In this document: positions 9,518 to 18,061 of the stretch, piece by piece | How positions within the stretch are numbered: the first letter of the stretch is position 1 | Layout of the letters: every line of letters begins with the position of its first letter | Assembly (NCBI RefSeq): GCF_030996345.1 | Contig: NZ_CP118747.1 | Span: 2,416,001-2,480,000, forward strand | Direction: 5' to 3' | DNA from: Acidithiobacillus sp. AMEEHan | Lineage (GTDB): Bacteria; Pseudomonadota; Gammaproteobacteria; Acidithiobacillales; Acidithiobacillaceae | DNA length: 64,000 bases | Position numbers and translations under genes: made by a program | The notes under the pieces: generated by a model | Told to the model about the DNA's origin: nothing | Database searches by the model: none | What the model saw: only the letters and a program-made list of their open reading frames with translations

Positions 9518-9766
9518 ATGTTTGGATTCGGAAAGGAAGAAATGCCAGCTGTCAACTGCCCGGCCTGTCAAAGCGCCATGCAGGACATGGGTTCGCACGG
9601 AATCCGCATGGGCGGGTTGACTGGAATTCTTGGGGCAGGCGCCGCGTTGGTCGGCGGGCAAATCGCCGATGACGCAGAAGAGGCCTTTGAGAAGAAAATG
9701 GCGGTGCGAGTATTCGTTTGTCCGCAATGTCATGAAGTATCCCTAAAATATCAGGGTGGACTCTGA
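9518..9766 (+). CDS. Small zinc-ribbon protein of unknown function
   Basis: An 82-residue protein starting MFGFGKEEM, chosen over an earlier in-frame ATG because AAGGA lies nine bases upstream. It has two CxxC knuckles, CPAC near the start and CPQC near the end, consistent with one zinc-binding ribbon. Between them is a Gly/Ala-rich segment (GGLTGILGAGAALVGG) that could be a short membrane helix or a flexible linker. It may be co-transcribed with the L,D-transpeptidase gene that begins four bases after its stop. No specific family is recognised. Confidence 0.6.
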   Translation: MFGFGKEEMPAVNCPACQSAMQDMGSHGIRMGGLTGILGAGAALVGGQIADDAEEAFEKKMAVRVFVCPQCHEVSLKYQGGL

Positions 9767-9769
9767 GCC

Positions 9770-10772
9770 TTGGCTTTGCCTGCAACATCTGGCCTGCTTC
9801 GCAGGCGCCTGCTGACCCTGTGCCTGTTGCCAGTGCTGGGAGGTTTCGCCAGCAACAGTTTTGCCGCAGGAAATCTTGCGAGCAACGCCAATGCCTGGCA
9901 GTGGGTGTGGCAACAACTGGCGCGCTACGGCTACGTTCATGTGGTCTATGGTACTTATATGGGACGCTATGGCGCGCTACGCACGGTCGCCGCCTGGGAT
10001 GTTTCCGTTCCACAAAAATTGCAGGATTTATCGAACCGCTGGGGCTATTCTGCATTGAACCCGGAATTCCGCAGCGGAGTCATTCAATTTGAACGAGTCA
10101 GTAAGATCCTGCCCACCAATGGCATCTCCCGGGGACGGGCGAATGCCACCCTGATTGCTCGGCTGAAGGCGGGGCATATCCCCTACAACCCCTATCCGTT
10201 TCAGTGGGTCGAGGTTCGCAAAGATCATCATCCCGAGCAGCTGCGGATCTGGCAAGTGCCGCCCTCCTCGGCAACTGACCTGCATTGGCGGGTCACTGGG
10301 GATATCATTCCGTGGTCAACACCGGCGTGTTACAGTCTACGCCAGATGGGACTTGGCCAGTCTATCAGCGCCTTGCCGACACGACGATGCACGGCACTTT
10401 TCCCATCCGCGTCACGAAGACAAAATATCTCAGCCTATCGCCAGATCAACGCGGACATTATCACGGTCATCTGGTCTACTGGCAGAAATATGTCGCTCCC
10501 AACGTCCGATTTGTCAATTACTTTTACGATGGCCGAGCGATCCACTTCTACCCGCGCAAGAGTTATGGCTGGCCACAAAGCGCCGGATGCGTAGAAATGC
10601 CCTATAAAAATGCGAAGCACTTGTTTCACCTTTTGCATTATGGGGATTTGGTATCGGTAGTCGGGCATTATCAGCCTGCCTCGCCTCCCCGCAGAAACTG
10701 CTGCTTGCGGAGGAGCAGCTGCGCAAAAGAATCCTGCGAAGCATCGCAGAGCAGGTGTCCAGCTCTGCGTGA
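9770..10772 (+). pseudogene. L,D-transpeptidase (YkuD domain), frameshifted twice
   Basis: The first frame starts at a TTG. It gives a signal peptide (RRR, then LLTLCLLPVLGGFA, cleaved near SFA-AG) and a peptidoglycan-binding-like segment. At 10298-10301 a G4 run breaks the frame; the next frame carries the YkuD catalytic core: NTGVLQSTPDGTWPVY, HFYPRKSYGWP and SAGCVEMP with the catalytic cysteine. At the C4 run 10687-10690 a third frame supplies a plausible helical tail ending at TGA 10770-10772. One added G and one added C restore a ~335-residue periplasmic cell-wall cross-linking enzyme. As written it is broken. The reconstruction is strong because every motif appears in the right order. 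Confidence 0.75.
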
Positions 10773-10899
10773 CCCAGTGAATTGCTGCAGTCCGCTCCCG
10801 TTTGCCAGTTGCCGGCAGAGGTCTTACCATCGCTCCATAAGCCAGCAGCAGCGATGACGACGATCATGACTCAATCTATCGATTCCCATCTCAACGAAG

Positions 10900-10907
10900 A
10901 GCGTCTT
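10900..10907. repeat. Left copy of the 8-bp target-site duplication (AGCGTCTT)
   Basis: AGCGTCTT lies directly before the first base of the insertion sequence and is repeated identically at its other end. These bases are part of acs codons 12-14. Confidence 0.93.
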
Positions 10908-12207
10908 GGCTCCCGACACATTGAGTGGGTAAGGCGGTATGATTGCTTTATGGAAGGGCAGCGAGCTGAGGATAAGGATGGACAAAGGTAATCAACTGTT
11001 CACTCTGGCGTTGGGGTGGTTCCGCCGTGGATGGTGGACGATGTGCGGTTCACGGTGGAGGAAAAGGCGCCTGGACCTGCATGTGAACTTCCAAGGGGTA
11101 GTCAGTTCCCTGTCCGGTCTGCGGCCAGGACTGCCCGGTCTATGACACCCAGGAGAAGGTCTGGCGTCACCATCGACTTCTTCCAGCATGCGGCTTATCT
11201 CCATGCCCGCGTACCACGGGTCCATTGCCCGGAACACGGCGTGCATTTGGTATCCGTCCCTTGGGCGCGGAAGGCTCGGGATTCACGCTGCTCTTTGAGG
11301 CTCTAGTCATGGCCATGGTCCGGGAGATGCCCGTGTTGACGGTCTCCCGCCTAGTGCGGGAGACGGACCAGACTCTGGCGGGTGCTCGATCATTACGTCG
11401 CCAAGGCCCGCGAGGCCGCGGACAGTGTCAGAGGTCCATTCCGTCGGTATCGATGAGACGAGCAGCCGGCGCGGCCATGATTACATCACCCTGTTTGTGG
11501 ACCTCGTGGCGAAGCGCCTGCTGTTTGCCACACCCGGCAAGGATGCCGAGACTTTTGCGCAGTTCGCCGAAGATCTGCAGGCCCATGGCGGCAGCGCCGA
11601 GGCCATTACGGAGGTCAGCATGGACCTCTCGCCAGCCTTCCAAAAGGGGCCGCAGAACACCTGCCCAACGCCCAGGTCACCTTCGATCGCTTTCACCTCA
11701 TGAAGCTCGTCAATGAGGCCGTAGATGCCGTACGCAAGGGGGAAGCCCTCTCCCAACCAGACCTGAAAAAGAGCCGCTGGCTTTGGCTCAAGACCCGGGA
11801 AAGCTCTCCGCCAAGCAAAGCGCCAGGCTCCGGGAGATCCTCAAGAACAGAACCTCAAGACAGCACAGGCTTATCAGCTTCGCCTGACCTTCCAAGAATC
11901 TTCACCGTCCAGAATCGCCACCTAGGGCGCCACCTTGCTCAAGGCCTGGGTGGAAAACGTCAAGGACAGCGGATTACCGCCAATGGTCAAGGTCGCCTAC
12001 ACCGTCATGAAATCACTGGGATGGTGTGCTCCGCTGGTTCGAGAAGCCAGATTCACCAACGGGATTCTGGAAGGCTTCAATAGCCTCCTCCAGTCCGCCA
12101 AGGCAAAAGCCCGTGGCTACCCGTACCCACAAGAACTTTATCAACATGGCTCTACCTGATCCCGTAAACGGATCTCAGGCTACACCCACATGAAACATCG
12201 AAGAACC
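10908..12207 (+). mobile_element. ISL3-family insertion sequence, 1300 bp, inside acs
   Basis: The element begins GGCTCCCGACAC and ends GAAGAACC, whose complement starts GGTTCTTCGATG. The two ends are related imperfect terminal repeats, each reaching TGGGT after about 23 bases. Length, end sequence starting GGYTC and 8-bp duplication are typical of the ISL3 family. ISAfe1 (first described as IST1) from Acidithiobacillus ferrooxidans is a known ISL3 member of about this size. The flanking duplication is perfect, implying recent insertion. Excision with loss of one copy would restore the acs frame at this site. Confidence 0.9.
10978..12192 (+). pseudogene. ISL3-family transposase, many frameshifts
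   Basis: Fragments in all three forward frames assemble into one ~400-residue ISL3 transposase. In order: MDKGNQLFTLALG, then a zinc-finger region (CPVCGQDCPVYD, RVHCPEHG), the DDE domain start VHSVGIDETSSRRGHDYIT, the second aspartate SMDLSPAFQKG, FDRFHLMKLVNEAVD, and the C-terminal ARFTNGILEGFNSLLQSAKAKARGY with the final glutamate. At least six frame changes are needed, some from an extra base and some from a missing one. As written it cannot make transposase. The fragments match the family closely, so decay is either very recent or caused by poor sequence of a multicopy element. Confidence 0.85.
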
Positions 12208-12215
12208 AGCGTCTT
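12208..12215. repeat. Right copy of the 8-bp target-site duplication (AGCGTCTT)
   Basis: Identical to 10900-10907 and immediately after the last base of the element; the acs frame resumes here with CGT CTT TTC CCG. Confidence 0.93.
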
Positions 12216-14109
12216 TTCCCGGTCCCCGAGGCATTCGCCGCCCGGGCGCATCTCGATCATGGCGAATACCAGCGTCTGCAGGCAGAAGCGGAACGAGATC
12301 CTGATGCTTTCTGGGGCGCTCTGGCGCGCGAACACCTGCTCTGGGAGCAGCCATTCTCGCAGGTGCTCGACGGGCGCGAGGCGCCTTTCTACCGCTGGTT
12401 CGCCGACGGCAGCCTCAATGTCGCAAAAAACTGCATCGATCGTCACCTGCACGGAGCGCAGAAGCACAAGGCAGCGTTGATTTGGGAGGGAGAGGATGGC
12501 AGCGTCAAGACCCTGACTTACGCGCAACTGCACCGCGAGGTCAACCTCTTTGCCAATGCCCTGCGCGCCGAGAAGGTCGAGGCCGGGATCGGGTCGTGAT
12601 CTACATGCCCATGGTTATCGAAGCGGTAGTGGCGATGCTTGCCTGCGCGCGTATCGGTGCTGTGCACTCCGTGGTGTTCGGTGGATTTTCCGCCGAGGCA
12701 CTCAAGGATCGTCTGGAGGACACCGGTGCCAAAGTTCTGCTCACCGCCGATGGCGCCTATCGTGGTGGCAAGATCGTCCCGCTCAAACGCCATGCCGATC
12801 AGGCCCTATTGCGCGAGCACGAACACCAGGTGGAACGGGTCATTGTCTTGCAGCGCACCGGCACCGATATCGACATGCTCGACGGCCGCGATCTGTGGTG
12901 GCACGAGGCAGTCGCCGGGCTGTCGGCCCACTGTCCTGCCCCCGCCTTCCCCGCGGAGCATCCCCTCTTCATCCTCTACACCTCGGGCAGTACCGGCAAA
13001 CCCAAAGGGATTCTGCACAGCAGTGCCGGTTACCTGCTCTGGGCGAAGCTCACCAGTCATTGGTCTTTCGATCTAAGAGATGACGACGTGTATTGGTGTA
13101 CCGCCGATGTCGGATGGATCACTGGGCACAGCTACGTGGTTTATGGTCCACTGGCCAATGGCGCCACTGTCTTTTTGTATGAAGGCGCACCCATGTACCC
13201 GCAACCCGATCGCTTCTGGTCGATGGTCGAACGCCACGGCATCACTGTCCTCTACACAGCGCCGACGGCAGTGCGCGCCTTCATGAAGATGGGCGATGCC
13301 TGGGTCAAGAAACACGATCTCAGCAGCCTGCGATTGCTTGGGAGCGTGGGCGAACCGATGAATCCCGAAGCCTGGATCTGGTACCGCGACGTCATTGGCG
13401 GCGGGAAATGCCCCATCGTCGATACTTGGTGGCAGACCGAAACCGGCGGTCATATGATCGCCCCACTGCCGGGTGTCAGCGCCAACAAACCCGGCTCTTG
13501 CGCCCTGCCCCTGCCCGGAATTTCCGCCAAGGTGGTGAATGAGCAGGGTGAGGAAATCCATGCCGCCGACCAGGGGGGCTATCTCGTCATCGATCGCCCT
13601 TGGCCGGGCATGCTGCGGGGCATCTGGAGCAATCCCGAACGCTACGCGCAGACCTACTGGGGGAAGTTCGCCAATCGCTACTACATTGCCGGCGACAGCG
13701 CCCGTCGCGACAAGGATGGCTACTTTTGGGTGATGGGCCGCATCGATGATGTCCTCAATGTATCCGGCCATCGCCTCGGTACGGCGGAGATCGAATCTGC
13801 CCTCGTTTCCCATCCCGCCGTCGCCGAGGCTGCCGTAGTCGGCGTTCCGCATGAGATCAAGGGAGAAGCGATATCTGCCTTCGTGATCCTCAAGGCCTCC
13901 CACCAGGGAGACGATCATGATCAACTGAGCGCGGCGTTACGCGCCCAGGTGACTGACCTGATTGGCGCCATCGCCCGTCCCGACGACATCCACTTCGTCG
14001 ACAGCCTACCCAAAACCCGCTCGGGTAAAATCATGCGCCGGCTGTTGCGCGCCCAAGCTCGCGGTGAGGAAATCACCCAGGATATCAGCACCCTCGAAGA
14101 TTGAGCAGA

Positions 14110-14511
14110 TCATCCCAAGCCGTGCAAGGCCGCTTCGGTCCGCTTGGCAAAAGCTGGATCGGTCTCGGCCTTTTTTAGCAACGCCTCATATTTTGTTGGC
14201 GTCAGCTGATGCTGCGCAAGAATTGCAGTAATTTGCTTGTCATAGCCCTCTAGCTTTTGATGTTTTTCTTTTTCACTCATGCTCTTGCTGGAAATGACGG
14301 TATGCGCCTGCATATCGATAGGTTGAATTTCCTTCACTGCCGCGGCGAAGTGATGCAGCTCCTGCTGGTCCACATGCAGCTTGACAGGAGATTGTACCAT
14401 CGGCTCAGCAGGCGTCGTCTGCGCTGGCATCTCGGTACTGGCCAATGCCCAAGTGCTACCACAAATCAAAGTCGCAGAAGACAAAACACCAACAATAATT
14501 TCCTTCTTCAT
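14110..14511 (-). CDS. Secreted DUF4168-like protein
   Basis: A 133-residue protein with a clear signal peptide (MKKEIIVGVLSSATLICGSTWALA, cleaved after ALA). The mature part is helical and charged, with a KEKHQKLEGYDKQITAILAQHQLTP-like region and a C-terminal FAKRTEA segment. This matches the DUF4168 pattern of small periplasmic proteins: a helical stretch around VKEIQPIDMQA followed by a short second helical block. Function is unknown. It converges on acs, with six bases between stops, and is divergent from the exporter gene. An AT-rich 200-bp upstream region presumably holds both promoters. Confidence 0.6.
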   Translation of the reverse strand: MKKEIIVGVLSSATLICGSTWALASTEMPAQTTPAEPMVQSPVKLHVDQQELHHFAAAVKEIQPIDMQAHTVISSKSMSEKEKHQKLEGYDKQITAILAQHQLTPTKYEALLKKAETDPAFAKRTEAALHGLG

Positions 14512-14724
14512 GATCTCTCCCGTTTAGAACACGGCAAAAATAGTGAAGCCAAACCCTAACAAGGATAATCATCCATTGTCAAAACTGAATTGTTAATTGT
14601 TATATATCATGAGAATGTTGCAAAAATTTTTATCCCCCAAATTACGCAAACACATGGGCTTGATCGCTCTGGCTGCCGCCATAATGCTGCGTTATCATCG
14701 CCCTTTCCTACTGGGAGCAAAGCT

Positions 14725-15921
14725 GTGACGGAAAACTTTCACCCGCGGCGCAGTGTATTTCTTCTCGGCAGCCTCAGCGCCTTCGGCGCGCTTTCCATCG
14801 ACATGTACCTGCCCAGTTTGCCGACACTACAACAGCATTTTCAGGTCAACCAACTTGCCATTCAGCTTACCCTAGCCGCTTTTTTTCTCGGATTTTCTGG
14901 GGGCCAAGCGATCCTCGGTCCCATCAGCGATCGTTTCGGCCGCCGCCCTCCTCTGCTACTCGCGCTGGCGCTCTATATGGCCGCTTCCATTGCCTGCGCT
15001 TTTGCTCCCAGCGCCGCCTGGTTGGCGTTCTTTCGCCTGCTGCAGGGCATCGGGGCGTGCTCAGGGCCGGTCATTGGCCGCGCATTGGTACGCGATCTCT
15101 TCCCGCCGCAGGACGCCAGCCACGTCTTTGCACGGATGATTCTGGTCATGGGGGTGGCTCCCATTTTTGCACCCCTCCTTGGCGGCTATCTGCTCCTCTG
15201 GTCTGGCTGGCAAGCAATCTTCGTCCTGCTGGCGGTCCTCGGGCTCCTGAGCCTGCTGGCCAGCGCCCTGCTCCTGCCTGCCGGCCATCGCGGAGATCCC
15301 GCGCATTCGCTCCACCTGTATGCCATTGTCGCGCGCTTCTGGACCCTGCTTCGTGATCCGCGCTTTCGTCCCTACGCCATCATTCTCGCCGCGAGTTTTT
15401 CCGGCATGTTTGCCTACATCGCCGGTTCCCCTTTCGTATTCATCGAGTTACACAAAGTGCCAGCGCATGATTTTGGTTGGATCTTTGGCTTCAATGCCCT
15501 GGGCCTGATCCTTCTCTCGCAGTTCAATCGCTTTCTGCACCGACGTTATTCTTCGCGTTCTTTGTTACGGACGACCCTATTCATTCAATTCGGCGCCGCA
15601 GTGTTCCTGCTTTTTGCCAGTCTCCTACCACAAACGGGCCTTGCAGGCCTCATCGTGCCGCTGTTCTTCTATGTCGCCTCGATTGGTCTGGTTTCCCCGA
15701 ACAGCAGCGCCTTGGCCATGCAAGAGCAAGGAAAACAGGCGGGCACCGCTTCCGCCCTGCTTGGCAGCCTGCAATTCGCCAGCGCTGCCGTCGCTGCCAT
15801 GGGCGTCGGCTTGATCGACATCCCCAGCGCCCTGCCCATGGCCCTAGTGATACTCCTATGCGCGACGATTGCGGCATCCGCTGGGCTAACCCTGCGCAAA
15901 TCCGCTCATTTTCCCGGGTAG
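14725..15921 (+). CDS. Bcr/CflA-type MFS drug exporter
   Basis: A 398-residue major facilitator of the Bcr/CflA subgroup, with about 12 hydrophobic helices. The signature LSIDMYLPSLPTLQQHF follows the first helix, and GPISDRFGRRPPLL is the conserved loop 2-3 motif of MFS antiporters. A motif-C-like GVAPIFAPLLGG lies in the fifth helix region. The start is taken as GTG 14725, because GGGAG lies seven bases before it and the upstream in-frame codons are not hydrophobic. It is inner membrane and probably proton-driven; the substrate is unknown. A good rho-independent terminator follows. Confidence 0.85.
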   Translation: MTENFHPRRSVFLLGSLSAFGALSIDMYLPSLPTLQQHFQVNQLAIQLTLAAFFLGFSGGQAILGPISDRFGRRPPLLLALALYMAASIACAFAPSAAWLAFFRLLQGIGACSGPVIGRALVRDLFPPQDASHVFARMILVMGVAPIFAPLLGGYLLLWSGWQAIFVLLAVLGLLSLLASALLLPAGHRGDPAHSLHLYAIVARFWTLLRDPRFRPYAIILAASFSGMFAYIAGSPFVFIELHKVPAHDFGWIFGFNALGLILLSQFNRFLHRRYSSRSLLRTTLFIQFGAAVFLLFASLLPQTGLAGLIVPLFFYVASIGLVSPNSSALAMQEQGKQAGTASALLGSLQFASAAVAAMGVGLIDIPSALPMALVILLCATIAASAGLTLRKSAHFPG

Positions 15922-15939
15922 CGTGGGCCCCGGACAACA

Positions 15940-15965
15940 AAAGAGGCGCCGCAGCGCCTCTTTTT
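15940..15965 (+). terminator. Rho-independent terminator after the MFS exporter
   Basis: AAAGAGGCGC, a 4-base CCGC/CGCA loop region, then GCGCCTCTTTTT. The reverse side also has a short T run, so it can serve the convergent ferritin-like gene too. Confidence 0.85.
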
Positions 15966-15977
15966 CACCACGCTACT

Positions 15978-16598
15978 TCAGTCATTCGGCATGGCCGAGA
16001 TAAACGCAGCGGGCACCGGATTCATCCCCAGAGCGTAGCGTAGGGTGGCAAAATGCATCGCCTCGTCACCTTCGATGTTGGCTGCGGCGTGGGCCAGCTC
16101 GGGATTGCTGAACTGTTTCACCGCCCCCAAATACGCTTTGGCGGCGCCGATTTCCAAGCCTGCGGCAAAATGCAGCACATCGGCCTGATCCTTCAACTTG
16201 TCGACAGGGAAACCCCACGCCTTGGCCAAATCACCCATGGGAGCGGTAAGCGGTAGCTTTGCCGCGACTGGCTTACCACCCATCTTCCGGATCGTCTCAG
16301 CGAGTACGTCCGCATGCGCTTCATGATCCTTCTGGAATTCCAGGGCCAGTTTGAGTGGACCTGGCTTCAGCAGCTTACTGTCGGCACCCACCTGGTACGC
16401 CGCAATCGCCTGATGTTCGGCATTCAAGGCAAAATTGAGGATACCCAGATCGTGGCTTTCACTGTTCGCAGACATCCCAGCGGCCCGCGCCGTAGCTGGC
16501 AAAACCAGATTTCCGGCGGCGGCCAAGCCCAAACCAAAAAGGGCACTTTTTTTCAGAAAATCCCGACGATTTGCGCCGTCTTGCTCATTTTTCTGCAT
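15978..16598 (-). CDS. Tat-exported ferritin-like domain protein
   Basis: A 206-residue protein with a twin-arginine signal (RRDFLKKSALFGLGLAAAG, cleaved after ARA). The mature part is a four-helix ferritin-like domain with repeated Glu/His patterns at metal positions: LNAEHQAIAAY, FQKDHEAHADVL, GLEIGAAKAYLGAV and EGDEAMHFATLRYAL. Such proteins fold in the cytoplasm, probably with bound metal, before export. The exact role (iron binding, peroxide handling) is unknown. It lies downstream of an ECF sigma/anti-sigma pair in the same orientation and has its own upstream palindrome. The GGAG before the ATG supports the start. Confidence 0.75.
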   Translation of the reverse strand: MQKNEQDGANRRDFLKKSALFGLGLAAAGNLVLPATARAAGMSANSESHDLGILNFALNAEHQAIAAYQVGADSKLLKPGPLKLALEFQKDHEAHADVLAETIRKMGGKPVAAKLPLTAPMGDLAKAWGFPVDKLKDQADVLHFAAGLEIGAAKAYLGAVKQFSNPELAHAAANIEGDEAMHFATLRYALGMNPVPAAFISAMPND

Positions 16599-16627
16599 GA
16601 TATTCTCCTGCCTGTGACGAAAAAAGA

Positions 16628-16647
16628 GTGATGAATCGTGTCATCAC
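16628..16647 (-). promoter_or_regulatory. Candidate operator: perfect 7-bp inverted repeat upstream of the ferritin-like gene
   Basis: GTGATGA-N6-TCATCAC lies 30-50 bp upstream of the ferritin-like ATG on the minus strand. The length and symmetry fit a dimeric repressor or activator site. No regulator is known from the sequence. Confidence 0.5.
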
Positions 16648-16683
16648 AGTCTAGTACGCACGGCGCGGCCCTGCGGATGCATC

Positions 16684-17373
16684 CTAACCGCGGATCAGCG
16701 TCGCCTGGAGCAGAATGGGTCCGGTGGGTTGCCCGGTAGGAGAACCGCCAGCGGGCTCCATGGTCACTGCCAACAGGCGGGCATGGGAAAGGTTCATATG
16801 GTCCGGCACCGGCAGCACCGGCGTCTGCCCGGCGCGCATCGGCAACAGGCCCATCGAGACGGGTTTCTTACCGGGCACGATGGCCCACAGCTGCATGGAT
16901 TTGTCCGGGGGAATCTGGGTGTTTCGCAGAGTGACCAAGCGCATGTGATGCGCACTCGCGTGGAACACCCAGGTTGCCTGTCCCTGGCCATTGTTGACGA
17001 CTGCCAGCATGGGCATTTGTGGCGCACTGGGCCACAACCAGGTGATCACCAGCACTATCGCCAGCGCCCCACTCAGGCCTTGCCATAGGCCAAGGCGGCG
17101 CCACCAGGGCAAATGCGACGATCCAGACCAGGCGTCGGTCGGTCTAGGCAACTGCGCGCGAATTCCCTGCCACACCCGCTCTGGCGCCGGCTGCGGGCGC
17201 GCAGGAAGCAATGCAGGCAAGAGCAGATCCTCCCAGCGCTCCACCATCTGCGCAAGGACGACATCCTGCTGCACGAGGCGCGCAAAGCGGAGTCGCGCCC
17301 TTCCCCGCAGGCTGCCGATCACATACAGCGCCGCCAGTTGCTCGGCAAGCTGTGCATGGTTACGTAGATTCAT
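16684..17373 (-). CDS. Anti-sigma factor (RskA-like, membrane-bound)
   Basis: A 229-residue protein. The N-terminal ~80 residues form a cytoplasmic anti-sigma domain lacking the zinc HxxxCxxC motif. One transmembrane helix follows (LGLWQGLSGALAIVLVITWLW), then a periplasmic RskA-type domain with LVTLRNTQIPPDKSMQLWAIVPG and ARLLAVTMEPAGGSPTGQPTGPIL. The start overlaps the sigma gene by 14 bp, typical of translational coupling and of tight stoichiometry between sigma and anti-sigma. It should hold the sigma factor inactive until a periplasmic signal triggers its proteolysis. The inducing signal is unknown. Confidence 0.8.
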   Translation of the reverse strand: MNLRNHAQLAEQLAALYVIGSLRGRARLRFARLVQQDVVLAQMVERWEDLLLPALLPARPQPAPERVWQGIRAQLPRPTDAWSGSSHLPWWRRLGLWQGLSGALAIVLVITWLWPSAPQMPMLAVVNNGQGQATWVFHASAHHMRLVTLRNTQIPPDKSMQLWAIVPGKKPVSMGLLPMRAGQTPVLPVPDHMNLSHARLLAVTMEPAGGSPTGQPTGPILLQATLIRG

Positions 17374-17911
17374 GCTGCAAACAGTCCCGCAAAAACAATA
17401 ACCCCCTGCGAATCCAGCTCTTCACCGTCCCCAGAGCCGCTCCGAAGTGCTTGGCCACCTCTTCGTAGCTCGCGGCACGATAAAAGGCTTGCACGACGGC
17501 CTGACGTTGCTCCGCCGTCATCTTCTGCAAACAATCCTCCATGCGCTTGCGCTCGGCAGGATACAATGCGGCCTCATTGTGCACGGCTCCCCATTCTTCC
17601 CGCTCCCAGTCAGGCTCTTCCCAGCCAGGCTCGTCCTTGGGCATGCGTCGCAACAGATCGATCGCCTGGTAGCGCACGATGGCCGCCGCCCAGGCCATGG
17701 GAGAGCGCCCGGCGCGGTATTCGGATGCCTTGAGCCAGATCTTGAGGAAGGCATCCTGCAAACAGTCTGCCGCTCGGCCATCTTCTCTTAAAATACGCAA
17801 AGCGACAGGGTAGAGATGCGCGGACGTCTCCCGGTAAAAACGCTGGAAAGCCTGCTGATCGCCACGCGCAACAGCAAGTAGCAGCTGCTCCAGCTCAGCC
17901 GTATCGATCAT
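17360..17911 (-). CDS. ECF sigma-70 factor (SigK/ECF19-like)
   Basis: A 183-residue ECF sigma factor. Region 2 (YPVALRILREDGRAADCLQDAFLKIWLKA, then AWAAAIVRYQAIDLLRR) binds core polymerase and the -10 element. Region 4 (MTAEQRQAVVQAFYRAASYEEVAKHFGAALGTVKSWIRRGL) carries the helix-turn-helix for the -35. It lacks region 1 and region 3. Co-encoded with an overlapping RskA-like anti-sigma, it probably controls an envelope or oxidative-stress regulon; the adjacent exported ferritin-like gene is a candidate target. The 150-bp divergent region shared with the gene at 18062 may hold an autoregulated promoter, which I could not define. Confidence 0.85.
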   Translation of the reverse strand: MIDTAELEQLLLAVARGDQQAFQRFYRETSAHLYPVALRILREDGRAADCLQDAFLKIWLKASEYRAGRSPMAWAAAIVRYQAIDLLRRMPKDEPGWEEPDWEREEWGAVHNEAALYPAERKRMEDCLQKMTAEQRQAVVQAFYRAASYEEVAKHFGAALGTVKSWIRRGLLFLRDCLQHEST

Positions 17912-18061
17912 CAGGCGTTACGGGACAATTCATGATTTCTCACACTTTTGCATTCGCACCTTTCCGCCGCAAAGTCGTAAGCTGGCCGGTAGAGTCTGGC
18001 TGGAGAATAGCGCAGAGTAGCAGCGCTTGACTACGAGTGGGACGCAACTGGAGAGAGCATC

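Larger units (their letters stand above)
10854..14104 (+). pseudogene. acs: Acetyl-CoA synthetase, interrupted by an insertion sequence and frameshifted
   Basis: Removing the element at 10908-12207 and one 8-bp target copy rejoins MTQSIDSHLNEERL to FPVPEAFAARAHL in perfect frame, a typical Acs N-terminus. A second break lies at GGG 12585-12587: one more G gives [12 protein letters not shown], a conserved Acs segment. Downstream are all the adenylating-enzyme motifs: [11 protein letters not shown] (A3), [14 protein letters not shown], the TWWQTETGG region, and [10 protein letters not shown] with the catalytic lysine. The intact enzyme of ~640 residues would convert acetate, CoA and ATP to acetyl-CoA. 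ATGs at 10854 and 10866 are both possible starts. As written no functional Acs is encoded. Confidence 0.9.
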
